Positions 45,605 to 56,723 of a stretch of DNA of 64,000 nucleotides are shown one piece after another. The stretch covers positions 39,025,156 to 39,089,155 of the forward strand of contig NC_044568.1 of assembly GCF_007565055.1 (NCBI RefSeq), given 5' to 3'. The notes below the pieces were generated by a model. It was not told the origin of the DNA and searched no databases. It worked only from the letters and a program-made list of their open reading frames with translations. Each line of letters opens with the position of its first letter. Position 1 is the first letter of the stretch. This stretch comes from Rhinopithecus roxellana. Lineage: Eukaryota > Chordata > Mammalia > Primates > Cercopithecidae. The position numbers and the translations under genes are program-made.

Positions 45605-47400
45605 TGGCTATCATATATAGAGAGAACCTCATCTTATCAACAAATAATTGAGATAAATCTTATTGATAAATAATCGAGAGACATATATAAAGACTGGTTT
45701 ATAACAAGGTGGTCATGAAAGCTCAATGCACTAGAAGAATAAATAGCTGAAATATCATATTGAATATATGGTTCATGTAGCTGAACGGATTTTAGGATCT
45801 GTTCAGCTCAAATTAACCTAATTGTTCAAGCATGCCTTATACTGTGAAAACACTAATCTGCATTGGAAATGAGAAGTCACAGACTTGATCTTAGTCTGGG
45901 ATTAGTTCACCTCCCAGTCAGAATTCCCACATGACATGAGACAGTGAAGGGAATTGCTGAAACTGTTAAGCAATGACTATGTTGGAAATAGTGGCAAAGG
46001 ACTAGGCTTAGACTAAAAATCTGAGATGAAAACAAACGCTATAAATTTATTCCATGTACATTACTCTTTCTTCTTTTTTTTCTGGCTATCCAATCTGTTT
46101 ATTTCTGGATATTTGTATGAGAAACCTTTGTTTTGTTACTTATCTAGAAACAGAGACTTCTACAGACTCTTGATTTGCTTTGAAAGCAACATTCTAGTGA
46201 TTACTGAACAACCACTGCAAAACACTGAGTTTTAATTTCTCCTTTAAGGGGTAGATTAACTAGTATTATCTTTGGCACATCTGTTGAAGATGTGAGCTAA
46301 TTTGGAAGTTCAGGCCTAGGCTGTGACGGGCTTCCATCCTCATGATGTTTCCAGCCTGATGTCCAGAGTGGGATTTAAGTTGACTCCAAGTCAGTTTTTG
46401 AGGCACCTGCTTTAGAGAAGTGTCTGCATTTCAAATGCACCATTGCAACTAACTCCTCAAAGAGGCTTTTCAAATTGCTGAAGAAGGGCAATTATACCTG
46501 TCATGGGATCAAAATACATGAAGGCTCCAGTTCTTCTGTCCCAGTCCACCATAATTGCACACGTACTTGTCAGGACATTTATTCCATGAGCTGCTCAAGT
46601 ATAGTATAAGAATGGTTGTGATCAGATGTGAGCTCATGAATCTACTGACATTTTTATTAAACTGTGGCCTGTCTGCAACTAACCTGGATTTTATGTTCTT
46701 GAAAGTGTAGCTAAGATAGTCACCAGGTTTATGGACTGTGCCAACTAGAAAATACTTGGAAGTTTTAAAATTAGACCTACACTTCCAAGTCTGAGAAGCT
46801 GTCTTCCTGAAGATAGCCAACTGCCCTCTCACACAGCTCCCGTTGAGGCATAAAATTGAATGTACCAAGATGCTGGTGCTTATATTTAGTTAATTGTGGG
46901 TGCAAGCAGCCAACTGAGGATACAATTAGACACTGCAATTAGCTGCTGTGGCCCAAATGATTAGAGAGAGAAAAAACAGAAGACCCAGTCAAATTCTCTT
47001 TAAAAATGCAGGTCTGTGGATGAAATCTCTGATGACAGTCATTCAGATGAATATATCCATGAAGGCAATGAGAAGCTCGGAAAATAGCATAAGGCACAAC
47101 TTATTTGTAGAACAGTAGAATAATAAAAGTATTACTTCACATGCATATGTGTATTCATTTTTATAGTTTGTACATCTGCCATCAAAGCCATTTTATTATA
47201 GGCTTATTTTATCTAAAAGATGTCCACTTAAATTACATAATGGCAATCACAGTGCACAAGTTTGAAGCAAAGATAGAAAAAAATGTCTCTCCCATTAGCA
47301 TACACCATATAACAGAGGTCCAATTCTCCTTTTCTGCTACAGTTCTGTAGTCTTATAAGGCAAAATGGGGAAAGCATAAATATTCACTGATTATCTCCAT
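45605..47400. other. No recognised feature
   Basis: Unique-looking DNA. The 119-codon minus-strand frame at 46509-46868 is one of the longer non-repeat frames here, but it has no domain I recognise, and no splice or promoter context supports it. Confidence 0.4.
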
Positions 47401-47404
47401 GTCC

Positions 47405-47575
47405 CAGGGCCTGCAGTGGAGAGTTGACAAGTGATCTTACATGTAATCCTTGTAATAACTCAATGTGAGACATGTTACCTCATTTATAAATGCAGAAGCT
47501 GAGCCTCAGTGAGGTTAATGATTTGACAAAGCTCACTACCACTGATGAAGGGCAAGGTCAAGTCTGTCTGTCCCT
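47405..47575 (+). mobile_element. MIR SINE fragment
   Basis: CTTACATGTAATCCTTGTAA, TACCTCATTTATAAATGCAG and AAGCTGAGCCTCAGTGAGGT follow the 3' part of MIR. Confidence 0.65.
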
Positions 47576-47579
47576 AACA

Positions 47580-48925
47580 ACTCTTTCCTCAAAATTATAA
47601 TCTTACAAAACTCCAGTTTATTTTCAGTAAGATTTGTATAACACCAAATCTAATGTTGGAAAACATACCTTTGAATCTGGGTCTGAACTCCAGGAAAATG
47701 TCAATCACCTAATAAATGTTCATTTAGGACATTTAGAAAATGTTTCTTTACTTGGTGGGAGATGACATGGATAATGAATGACACTTTAATAGCTGTGATT
47801 CTGTTATATATATTCTAATAACTTTACATATATTTCACTTTGCTATGGTCCCTTGAAATGCTGAAGGAAAACTCTTTTGACGATTTGCAAGTGAGTTCTT
47901 CCATAGAATTTTAATTTTGAATTACGTCTTTGTTTCAGCATTTAATTAAATTCTGTTTTAGAAATTCACCAAAATGGCTAAAAGAGGAGAAAAGATAAAT
48001 GGTCATATGGAATTCAATGCTTTTTAATTACAGGAATCCATTCACTTTGTAATATCAGTGCAACAATTCCTTAATGAAATTAAATTATTTCTTTTAAAAT
48101 TGACTTAATTAATGATTCAATTTATATTAGATTGATTTTATAATCCAATTTTAACTATAATAGTAAAGTTTAGGGTTCTTTAAAAAAGAGACTTTTAAGA
48201 ACTATTAAAATCTGAACTTCTTTGAAATGGAAGTTTATATGGAAAAAAAGATCGCTTTAGTTAAGACACTCAAAATTTTACTACTCTATTTTGTTTAAGG
48301 AAAATGCAATAATTTTATATTATAATTAATTTTAGGGTTTTTAAAATCCAATTACTTCCTGAATAAGCTATGAAACATATTTCCTTATGTAAGAAGTAAA
48401 CTGAACAGCTTAGAGAAGAATGGCTCTATGATATTTAATGGGCTTTCAGTCTGTTAATAAATCCTCCACATTTGCTGTCAGGCTCTCAGAACTGTTCACA
48501 TTACACCTACCATCCGCTCTCCCTAAGCCTAGGTCTAGGCCACATGTAGGACATTTTACATTTAAGAGCTTTTTCATAATAATACTTCACTAAATGGTTA
48601 TGTAAAGGATGTAAGGGGTTAATTCTCTTTTCCAATTTCTCACCAGTTTCCCCTGAGGAAGCATATATTGACTATGCACTGTCTTCAAGGACTTTCAAAG
48701 CTTTGAATACTCCTGTAAATCCAGATGTGAAAGGTTTGAAATACACCTACACATTTCCCAGTAGGAAGAAAAATAATCGCAAAAAGCCCATGTGTTTTTT
48801 GTAATGCACTCATCATAGGAATTGTTGCACATGTACAAAAAGGAGATCTATACCTTGTTCTTCACAAATATGTGAAAATCAGAATAAGTGTATAACATTG
48901 ATAATATGCCATTTAGTCATTAATC
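47580..48925. other. No recognised feature; AT-rich
   Basis: AT-rich unique-looking DNA with no supported element or gene. Confidence 0.45.
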
Positions 48926-48930
48926 ATCCC

Positions 48931-49359
48931 TGTATGAGTTTACTATTCCTGTTGTAACAAATTACCACAAACTTCGTGGCTTAAAACAACACACATTAAT
49001 TATCTTATAGTTCTGGAGCTCAGACATCTAAAATGGGGTATCAGGGCTCATTTCTTGTGGAAACTTCAGGAAAGAATTGGTTGCCTTGTCTTTTCCAGCT
49101 TCTAAGGGTTGTTCACATTCCTTTGCTCATATCCCAGCACCAGTCTCACCTTGGCTTCCATCCTTCATCTCTTCTGACCCCAACCCTCATGTATCCTTCT
49201 TATAAGGCCCTTATGATTCCACTAGGCCCGCCCAGATAATCCAGCACAATCTCCCTTTCTCAAGATCGTTAACTTCTTTCCATCTGCCAAATCATACGAA
49301 GAAGTTTCAGGGATTAGAGTTCAGATATCCTTTAAGGAGCCATTATTCAGGCCACCACA
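48931..49359 (-). mobile_element. MaLR-type solo LTR, minus strand, perfect TSD
   Basis: TGTATGAGTTTACTATTCCT, AAACTTCGTGGCTTAAAACA and CCATTATTCAGGCCACCACA are the reverse complement of a MaLR/MLT1-type LTR, with TG and CA ends. ATCCC is duplicated exactly at 48926-48930 and 49360-49364. No internal region is present. The open frame at 49033-49239 is LTR text. Confidence 0.75.
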
Positions 49360-49418
49360 ATCCCATATAGAATTAATCCCAGATAATTAACCTTTTCCTT
49401 GCGAAAAAAGGAGAAGAG

Positions 49419-49727
49419 AGTTGGGCATGGTGGCTCATGCCTGTAATCCCAGCACTTTGGGAGGTCAAGGCCGACAGATCTCCTGAGGTCAGGAGTTCAA
49501 GACCAGCCTGGCCAATGTGGTGAAACTCCATCTCTACTAAAAATACAAAAAAAAAAAAAAAATTCAGCTGGGCATGGTGGTGCATGCCTGTAGTCCCAAC
49601 TACTCAGGAGGCTGAGGCAGGAGAATGGTTTGAACCCAGAAGGCAGAGGTTGCAGTGAGCCGAGATGGCGCCACTGGACTCCAGCCCGGGCGACAAAGCA
49701 AGACTCAATGTCAAAAAAAAAAAAAAA
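49419..49727 (+). mobile_element. Alu SINE, full length
   Basis: AGTTGGGCATGGTGGCTCAT to an A tail. The mid-element A linker has also expanded to about 16 A (49546-49562). Antisense open frames at 49373-49973 are Alu and CA-repeat readings. Confidence 0.94.
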
Positions 49728-49824
49728 GGAGACGAGGATGGGAGGGCAGTTTTCTTGGTTCTTTTCTACTCCTTTTCTTAACTGGTTTCCCTTGTATTCA
49801 CATGCCTGAATCTGTGTGTACTTT

Positions 49825-49897
49825 TGCTTGTACACACAAACACATTGCGGTTTACATACACACTCACTCATACACATACACACACTCACACAAAGTT
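49825..49897. repeat. CA-rich low-complexity tract
   Basis: Irregular CACA, CATACA and CTCACA units; codes for His/Thr runs by artefact. Confidence 0.8.
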
Positions 49898-50043
49898 CCA
49901 AATTCCATCCTGGAAAAACAACAGCTGATTTTAAAGATAAACTGTCTTCTGATCTATAAAGCAGCAAATACATATTTGGGGAAAAATGACACTGATAGAA
50001 TTTTAATATATCAAGACCATCCTGTCCTATGCTCCCACCTCAA

Positions 50044-50209
50044 ATGATAAAAGATCCAGAAGGAAGAAAGAAGCAGGAAGGAAGGAGAAAAAGGGAGGAG
50101 GAGGGGGAGAAGGAGGAAGAGGAGGAGGAGGAAGAGGAGAAGAAATAGGAGGAGGAGAAGGAGAAGGAGAAAGAGAAGGAGAAGGCTAAGGAGAAGGAGA
50201 AGGAGAAGA
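50044..50209. repeat. Polypurine (GGA/GAA)n tract
   Basis: About 165 bases almost entirely A and G, built of GAAGG, GGAGGA and AGAAGG units. Open frames of Leu/Ser repeats on the minus strand are artefacts. Confidence 0.93.
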
Positions 50210-50490
50210 TCCTCAGCAAACTTACACAGGGACAGAAAACCAACCACCACATGTTCTCACTCATATGAGAGAGCTGAACAATGAGAACACATGGACATAG
50301 GGAGGGGAATGACACACACTGGAGTCTGTGGTGGGGTCAGGGGAGGGAAAGCATCAGGATAAGTGGCTAATGCATGCAGGGTGTCTTACCCAGGTGATGG
50401 GTTGATAGGTGCAGCAAACCACCATGGCACACGTTTACCTATGTAACAAACCTGCACATCCCGCATGTATATCCTGGAACTTAAAATTAA
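50210..50490 (+). mobile_element. 5'-truncated L1 3' end between purine tracts
   Basis: ATCCTCAGCAAACTTACACA, CCACATGTTCTCACTCATAT, GGGAGGGGAATGACACACAC and TACCTATGTAACAAACCTGC follow the L1PA/L1PB-type 3' end. It ends in ACTTAAAATTAAATG and then a purine array. Confidence 0.9.
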
Positions 50491-50493
50491 ATG

Positions 50494-50576
50494 AAATGAA
50501 AAAGAGGAAGAGGAGGAGGAGGAGGAAGAAGAAAAAGAAGAAGAAGGAGGAGGAGGAGGAGGAGGAGGAGAAAAGT
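50494..50576. repeat. Polypurine (GAA/GGA)n tract at the L1 tail
   Basis: AAAGAGGAAGAGGAGGAGGA units follow the L1 tail directly; the array likely grew from the A-rich tail. Confidence 0.92.
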
Positions 50577-50725
50577 AAACATCTACCATTCTTTCATACT
50601 TAGTTGTCTGAAGCTCCCCAGGACAACTTCAGTTCTCTATTTTCTTACAGGATTTTGAAATCCTGAAAATTTACTTTGTGCATTTTCTCCTTACTTTCTT
50701 TCCTCCTACTAATTCCATATTTTTT

Positions 50726-50975
50726 AGAGAGAGAGAGAGAGAAAGAAAGGAAGAGAGAAAGAAAGAGAGAAAGAAAGAAAGAAAAGAAAGAAAGAAAGAA
50801 AGAAAGAACGAAAGAAAGAGAGAGAGAGAGAGAGAGGAAGGAAGGAAGGAAGGAAAGAAGGAAGGAAGGAAGGAAGGAAGGAAGGAAGGAAGGAAGGAAG
50901 GAAGGGAGGGAGGGAGGGAGGGAGGGAGGGAGGGAGGGAGGGAAAGAAAGAAGGGAGAGAAAGAAAGAGAACCAA
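50726..50975. repeat. Compound GA/GAAA/GGAA/GGGA purine microsatellite
   Basis: About 250 bases pass through ordered blocks: (GA)n and GAAA, then GA again, then GGAA, then GGGA (about 50903-50941), then AAAG. Only isolated pyrimidines interrupt it. Open frames of Lys/Glu/Arg and Pro/Ser repeats on both strands are artefacts. Confidence 0.95.
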
Positions 50976-51920
50976 GAATCTACTCATTCCTTTAATCTCT
51001 TGTCTTACTAGGAAAACACTGTCTTTTGAGGCCATTTAGTGAAGATAATTATTTCTGCCTGAAAAACAGTTGTATTAGGTAAAATTTAGCTTCTTTACAG
51101 TTGCTCATAAGCCATATATATGTATTGTGGGTTCAGGACCCTTACCCTGCTCAAAAAAATCCTCTTTCTCCCTCTCTTTAAGTCTGGACTCAATTGAGAG
51201 ACCAATAGTTAGAACAATGGAAGTCAAAACCTAAATTTTGCTTCCAAAAAAGGAAATTAGAAGTGTGTTTTTAAGTCTGTGACCAAATGGGCATGCTACC
51301 ATTTTACTCCTGAATCCAAACTTGAAGCCAGACGATAACAGTCTGCTCTGACCATATGCCCGGCTCACCCCAAATATGAACAGAGTAGAAGAAGAGAAAA
51401 TATCTGAGTCGGACATGCTTGATTCCCTCTCCCAAAGACACAAGTCAGATGAATCATTCATTTCCCCAGGAGAACAGTGAGTAGCAAATTGTGAGAAACT
51501 GGAATTATATTCAGCTTCATAGGAAAGTAAATGGAAATAGTCCTTGTTTTGGAAAACATGCAGGCAAGGAATTAAATTTTGCAGTCTAACTGGGAAATTC
51601 TCTTTCGAAAGGGGATGACATGAAGGCTAAATACTCTGAACCAGTCCTCTTATCAAAGTTTTTTTCAAAGCCAATGACAGAAAAATTAAAATTGTGTTGC
51701 CAAGTAGGAAAGACAATAAGAGGAGGTAACAGAAAAGCTGACAATGAACAATTTAAAAATATTTGGAAGATTAACTTGTTTGGCAAGGGGCTCAGCACAG
51801 TTTAGGTTAGTCAATAAAACCAAAGAAAAACACAATAAATTGTAGCTGGGCTATAAATTTTTTAAGGAAAGATACTAACACTTATTATTCCATTTATATA
51901 TTTGACTCTTAGCAGAGCAC
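50976..51920. other. No recognised feature
   Basis: Unique-looking DNA; open frames at 51231-51461 (-), 51586-51798 (-) and 51620-51805 (+) have no recognised domain. Confidence 0.45.
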
Positions 51921-51925
51921 CCGAC

Positions 51926-51963
51926 ACATAGTAGACATTTCATATCTGAAATGTCTACTATGT
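51926..51963. repeat. Perfect 17-bp inverted repeat with 4-nt loop
   Basis: ACATAGTAGACATTTCA (51926-51942) is followed after TATC by its exact reverse complement (51947-51963). The left arm resembles the end of an old LINE/MIR repeat (cacatagtaggcactca). Confidence 0.95.
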
Positions 51964-52005
51964 TAGTTGACAGTCCTTGGGTAGTTAGTTGACAGTCCTT
52001 GGGTA
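51962..52005. repeat. 22-bp exact tandem duplication
   Basis: The unit beginning GTTAGTTGACAGTCCTTGGG at 51962-51983 is repeated exactly at 51984-52005, directly after the hairpin. Confidence 0.95.
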
Positions 52006-52302
52006 TCGCTTTCACCTGTTGAGACTTCAGTTTCCTGTTTTGTGTGCTGTGTGCGTGTTTGTGAGTGTGTGTGTGTTTATATTTTTTCCAAAAGCCCTAT
52101 CACCTCTCAAAACTATAATTTTTAAGTGAATCTTACGCTTTTCATTTCTAACCAGATCTTGCAACAAATTATTTTGCCTTCTTCTGAATACTTTTCTGAC
52201 ACATTTTTTTTCTAACTGGCTTTAACCTTGTTAACAAGCTCCCAATGAGTCTTTTAATACGCTACTTTAATGCCCAAATTCCCTGTGAGTTCAAGGAGAG
52301 AA

Positions 52303-52385
52303 ATGCTTCCAAAGGAAACCCCAGGCTAGATTTCAGGTATCCTTAATCCTGTCTCCATGAGAAGCAATAGTTAGATAATTTCACA
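52303..52385 (+). repeat. 83-bp direct duplication, copy 1
   Basis: ATGCTTCCAAAGGAAACCCC through GAGAAGCAATAGTTAGATAA matches 53038-53120 over 83 bases without gaps and with nine substitutions. Six of these nine are G-to-A or C-to-T in copy 2. Confidence 0.92.
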
Positions 52386-53037
52386 AGCATACGCCTTTAG
52401 GATTCAAGCTGTTAATGTTTGCAAACCAGACAACCACCCTTAATACTACTGCTGGTTTATTGACACAAACTCTTCGCTTCCCACAGCTTGTAATTGAATC
52501 CCCCCACTGCTTAATTGGAAATAGAATGACTCCACAACCAGATTTGAAACATCTTCTGAAGCTGGTAGTAACATCAGCACTCCCTTTTAAAAATAAAAAT
52601 TATATCATTAACTGTGTTAAGTGAAGATTGGTGTTCTGGTGAATATCAAGAAATGAGTGCACCCCAGGACTGTCTGAACACAAGGCAATTAGGGATGTTT
52701 TCTGTTTTACAGTGCGTGTACACGTGGCCTCCTTTTTTGCCAAAGCATAAAGGCTAAAGCTGGACTAGTTTCTACCTTGTGAAAGTCCAGACGTTTGCAC
52801 TATTCTGATCCCTTTTAAGACTTGTTCTCTTAAACTTATTTATATACTTTGACCAGGAATTGCATTCAAAATCTCAATGAGCAAATAATTACTGAGCTCT
52901 TATCACAAGCTAGGCACTGATCTAGGCATGGGAGATAAATAGTGTACAAAAGAAAACAACAAGAAAATAAGCAAATGAGTATATTATATTCCCGTTAAAA
53001 ATTAAATGTGTATATTATAAGATGTATAAATATCTAC

Positions 53038-53120
53038 ATGCTTCCAAAGAAAACCCCAGACTGCATTTCAGATATTCTTAATTCTGTCTACATGAGAAGC
53101 AATAGTTAAATAATTTCACA
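53038..53120 (+). repeat. 83-bp direct duplication, copy 2
   Basis: ATGCTTCCAAAGAAAACCCC through GAGAAGCAATAGTTAAATAA is the second copy, 735 bp downstream in the same orientation. It is not a repeat family that I recognise. Confidence 0.92.
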
Positions 53121-53270
53121 GTGGTTTCAGCTCTAACAATGTAGGGAAAATAAATAAACCTTTGACTATATTTTCAATGACACATAAGGCTATTCATTGA
53201 AGCATTGGTTGTAATAATAACAAACTAAAAACTAAATGATCAAAAAAGGGGATGAATACAATAAATTATG

Positions 53271-53298
53271 GTATCTAAGGTAAAGTATCTAAGGTAAA
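53271..53298. repeat. 14-bp tandem duplication
   Basis: GTATCTAAGGTAAA occurs twice in a row at 53271-53284 and 53285-53298. Confidence 0.95.
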
Positions 53299-53589
53299 GT
53301 ATTATGCAGACAATACAATAATATTGTCAAAGCATATTTAATGCCATAGGATCATGTTAAGCAGAGGAGTATGGTAAAACTTAGACATGTTATTTTAGAT
53401 ATACAGGTATTAAAATATGTACATGCATGTTAATATATCACAGAAAGACAGTGGACCATAATGTATCAAAATGTTCACAAAACTTATCTGTAAGTATTGG
53501 GATTTAATAAAAACTCCCTCTAATAATTTGTTTTAAATTAAGATTATTTTATATTTTTAAGAAAACATTTTTATGATAAAATTATTTAG

Positions 53590-53955
53590 TACAGACAGTC
53601 TCTGGACTTAGGATGGTTTGAAATATTATTTTCCTGTTTTATGATGATTTGAAAGTGACGCACATTTAGTAGCAACCTCACTTTGAGTACCAACACAATG
53701 TTCACTATTCAATAAATTACACAAGATATTCAACACTTTATTATAAAATCCACTTTACGTTACTCAACTGTAGGCCACTGTAAATGTTCTGACCATGTTT
53801 TTAGTAGGCTAGGTTAAGCTATGATGTTTGCTAGTATGGTGAAAAACGCATTTAAGACACCTAAACTAGCAAACATCGTAGCTTAACCCAGCCTAATGTA
53901 GATGGGTTTATCTGGACACAACTTCTTTGTTCGTTGAGAAGCATCTGCATTATAT
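53590..53955. mobile_element. Tigger-like (TcMar) non-autonomous DNA-transposon fossil
   Basis: CAGACAGTCTCTGGACTTAGG, AATAAATTACACAAGATATT, CAACACTTTATTATAAAATC and GATGGGTTTATCTGGACACA follow the order of a short Tigger-type element, with diverged inverted ends (TACAGAC... and ...CATCTGCA) and TA at the borders. The family name is from memory of consensus patterns. Its right half contains an inverted copy of its own central part. Confidence 0.6.
53805..53895. repeat. 31-bp inverted repeat with 29-nt loop
   Basis: The arm at 53805-53835 (TAGGCTAGGTTAAGCTATGA onward) and the reverse complement of 53865-53895 agree at 29 of 31 positions. Both differences are transitions. It lies in the DNA-transposon fossil. 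Confidence 0.95.
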
Positions 53956-54062
53956 TTTTAAATGTTCTCACAAAAGGTATGTTGCAGACATCCTCCAGCC
54001 TTTGCCAGCATTCATTTCTACCACCCTCTCTGTGCCTCATTAAGCCAGGTTGTATGCTATAA

Positions 54063-54600
54063 TTGATTATGAATCTGGAGGCTCCGGACTTGGAATACTT
54101 ATTGCATATCTTGCCTCAGACATTTACTAATTGCATAAACCTGGAGAAACTATTTAATATGTGTGTATTAGTCCATTTTCATGCTGCTCATAAAGACATA
54201 CCCAGTACTGGGTAATTTATAAAGGAAAGAGTTTTAATTGACCCACAGTTCCACATGGCTAGGGAGGCCTCACAATCATGGCAGAAGGTAAAGGAGGAGC
54301 AAAGTCATATCTTCAGTGGCAGCAGGCTAAGAGAGCATGTGCAGGAGAACTCCCATTTTAAAACCATCAAATCTCATGACACTTATTTACTACCACAAGA
54401 ACAGTATAGGGAAACCGCCCCAAGATTTAATTATCTACACCTGGCCCTTCCCTTGACATGTGGGGATTATTAAAATTCAAGGTGATACTTGGGTGGGGAC
54501 ATAGCCAAACCATATCAATGTGTAAACTCACTCCTCTATTAGAGAGAATGCATTATTGGCCCCATTATACATATAAGGAAAATAGTTGAGTCACCTATTA
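54063..54600 (+). mobile_element. MIR SINE split by an LTR
   Basis: CTCAGACATTTACTAATTGC and GGAGAAACTATTTAA (left), then GGCCCCATTATACATATAAG (right of the LTR), follow MIR. The LTR at 54164-54517 interrupts it, so the MIR is older. Confidence 0.6.
54164..54517 (-). mobile_element. THE1/MST-type MaLR solo LTR, minus strand
   Basis: TGTATTAGTCCATTTTCATG, ACAGTTCCACATGGCTAGGG, GGAGGCCTCACAATCATGGC and AGCCAAACCATATCA are the reverse complement of a THE1/MST LTR. TG and CA ends and the duplication ATGTG (54159-54163 and 54518-54522) are exact. The 354-bp length fits THE1. No internal region remains. The open frame at 54255-54473 is LTR text. Confidence 0.93.
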
Positions 54601-54959
54601 TTTAAAAGATTTTGGCAGACTGCCTGTCCTTTCAATAAGAGCTAGCATTTATTGAGCATTTTCTATTTCCTGGCTCCTCTCTTCTCATTTTATGACCTTC
54701 TTTATCTCATAGTCCTCTCCATCACCTGGTGTCTTTCCTTGGACATGAGTTGGGTGCCCTCTTTCATCCTGTCAATATGCCATTGTCAAGTCCCATAGTG
54801 TGAGACCTCACATACTATGTCTTCAGATGTAGTGGGGACGGGGGCAGTCACTTGCCGCTCCTCTCTATAGCATCACAGGTGTTGTACTTTCTGGGCTCCA
54901 TGTGGTTGTCCATCAACCTTGCTATTTTCTTTGTGCAAGGTTCCCAGTTGCACTATTCT

Positions 54960-55200
54960 TTCGCTTGCAAGATCATTCCTGTCTCACAGCCTTTACCATT
55001 GCTGTGTTTTCTGCTTGAGGTACCCTTCTCCCTGACAGCTGAATGGCTCATTTCGTCTGTCTTCACAGGTGTCAGAACCAATGTTACCTCCTTGGAGATG
55101 CCTTCCCTGAACACACGATCCCAAATGAGGGGCATTTGCCTCATTACTTCATTTTATTCTCATTACAGCTCTATTTGCTAACTTAAATGATAGTGTTTAT
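54960..55200 (+). mobile_element. Possible L2 LINE 3' fragment
   Basis: TCACAGCCTTTACCATTGCT, TGAGGTACCCTTCTCCCTGA, GGAGATGCCTTCCCTGAAC and CATTACTTCATTTTATTCTC recall the L2 3' region in order. Ends are uncertain. The open frame at 54852-55181 overlaps it. Confidence 0.55.
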
Positions 55201-55940
55201 TTGGAGAGGCAGGGTGCTATGCAGGTTCAATCAGAGTTTGCCAACTAATTAATTAATTAATTGGGGTTGACACCCCACATGCTTAAGAAGAATTTGCCAC
55301 AAAATCGAGAAGACATAATGCATTGTACCCCAGGAAATTGTTCAAACTCCATTCACTCACACAGTGAAAGGATAACTTCTCTGAAAGTCTTTCTCTCTCC
55401 AAGCATTTAATGAGCAATCCAGTCAGAGCCCCCAGAAGAAATTATGGCCCTTTCTATGATAGCCTACATTCCATACTAAGACTCTGCTCTAAAAGAAGAA
55501 TCTGCCTGCTGCTGAGCACTTGAGAATGAGCAACTGTGCTCAACAAAGTAGCTGGTGTAGCAAGATGTGTGGAATACTAAGGACAGACAAATGCTTATCT
55601 GCTGTAGGAAATGCATGTAAATTTGCTGCCGTGATGAGAGCTATAGATGGGGTGGCACACATTGCTGTAAGAACATCAGACTAAATTAAATCACCCTTTT
55701 AAGAAGATCTGGCAAGTCTTCCCTGAAGAAAAGACAAGCGAGCTGAGATCTGAAGAGTGTGAAAGACTTAACTAGATACAGAGAAAGGGTAGAGGGAGGC
55801 CTCAGCCTTCTACAGAAGGAAGAGCATGTGCATATATCCTGGACAAGAAGAAATAGAGATGTGTAAGGATATGAAAGGAGAAAAGCTGTTTTTCCTTTTA
55901 TGTTGATGTCACTCTCAATACTTCACTTCTGACACCAGAT
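55201..55940. other. No recognised feature
   Basis: Unique-looking DNA with a short (AATT)n run at 55246-55261. Confidence 0.45.
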
Positions 55941-55944
55941 TTGT

Positions 55945-56675
55945 AGGTTTTTCCCATACCAAGTAATTCTCAAATTCTCTGCAGACACCAACTGGGTGCC
56001 CTACAATTTAGCTCAGCTGTAGCTACCTGGAGATAGTGTCAGATTTCACACTATCAGCTAAGACCTCAGTCCCAGAAGACTGACCCAATTACAGATGCCA
56101 ATTGCAAGTTCAGTTCTCACCTGGGGTATAAATCTGAGGTTCCCACCACCTCCACTCAGGTTCAATTACTGGTTTGAATAGCTCACAGAACTCCAAAAAA
56201 TGATCTACTTGCAAGATTACCAATTTATTATAAAAACTTACAGATGCAATCAGGGACAGCCAGATGGAAGAAATGCAAAAGGCAAGGTATACAGGAAGGG
56301 GTGTGGAGTTCCCATGCTCTTTCCAGGCATGCTGCTTTGCCAGTACCTCCATGTGTTCACCAACAAAGAAGCCCTCTAAATCCTCTCCTTTTGAATATTT
56401 ATGGAAGTTTCATTACACAGTCAGGATTCACTCAATCATTGGTTATTGGTAATCAACTCAATCTTGAGCCCCTGTACCCTCCCTGGCGGTCAAGGGTGGG
56501 GCTAAATGCTCCAACTCTCTAATCACATGGTTGATTCTCCTGGAAATCAGCCGTCACCCTGAAACTATGGGGGAGCTTCCAGTCACCAGTCATCTCATTA
56601 GTATACAAAAAGATACATCACTTTGGAGATGTTAATGGTTTTAGGAGATACGTGCCAGGAAACGAGGGCACAGAT
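55945..56675 (-). mobile_element. ERVL-class LTR33-like remnant, probably minus strand
   Basis: GACTGACCCAATTACAGATG, GAATAGCTCACAGAACTCC, ACCAATTTATTATAAAAACT, TTCATTACACAGTCAGGATT and GGTGGGGCTAAATGCTCC match my memory of an LTR33-type LTR; TTTATTATAAAA would be its reverse-complemented TATA or polyadenylation region. Boundaries and strand are approximate. Open frames at 56110-56352, 56244-56522 and 56264-56452 are inside it. Confidence 0.5.
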
Positions 56676-56676
56676 A

Positions 56677-56678
<2 letters not shown>

Positions 56679-56723
<45 letters not shown>

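Noticed and set aside
46509..46868. 119-codon minus-strand frame as a gene
   Set aside because: No recognised domain, no splice or promoter context, and a frame of this length is expected by chance in 64 kb.
49497..49973. 158-codon minus-strand frame, longest in the window
   Set aside because: It reads antisense Alu and a CA-rich tract.
50676..51035. Long charged and Pro/Ser frames on both strands
   Set aside because: They are translations of the purine microsatellite.
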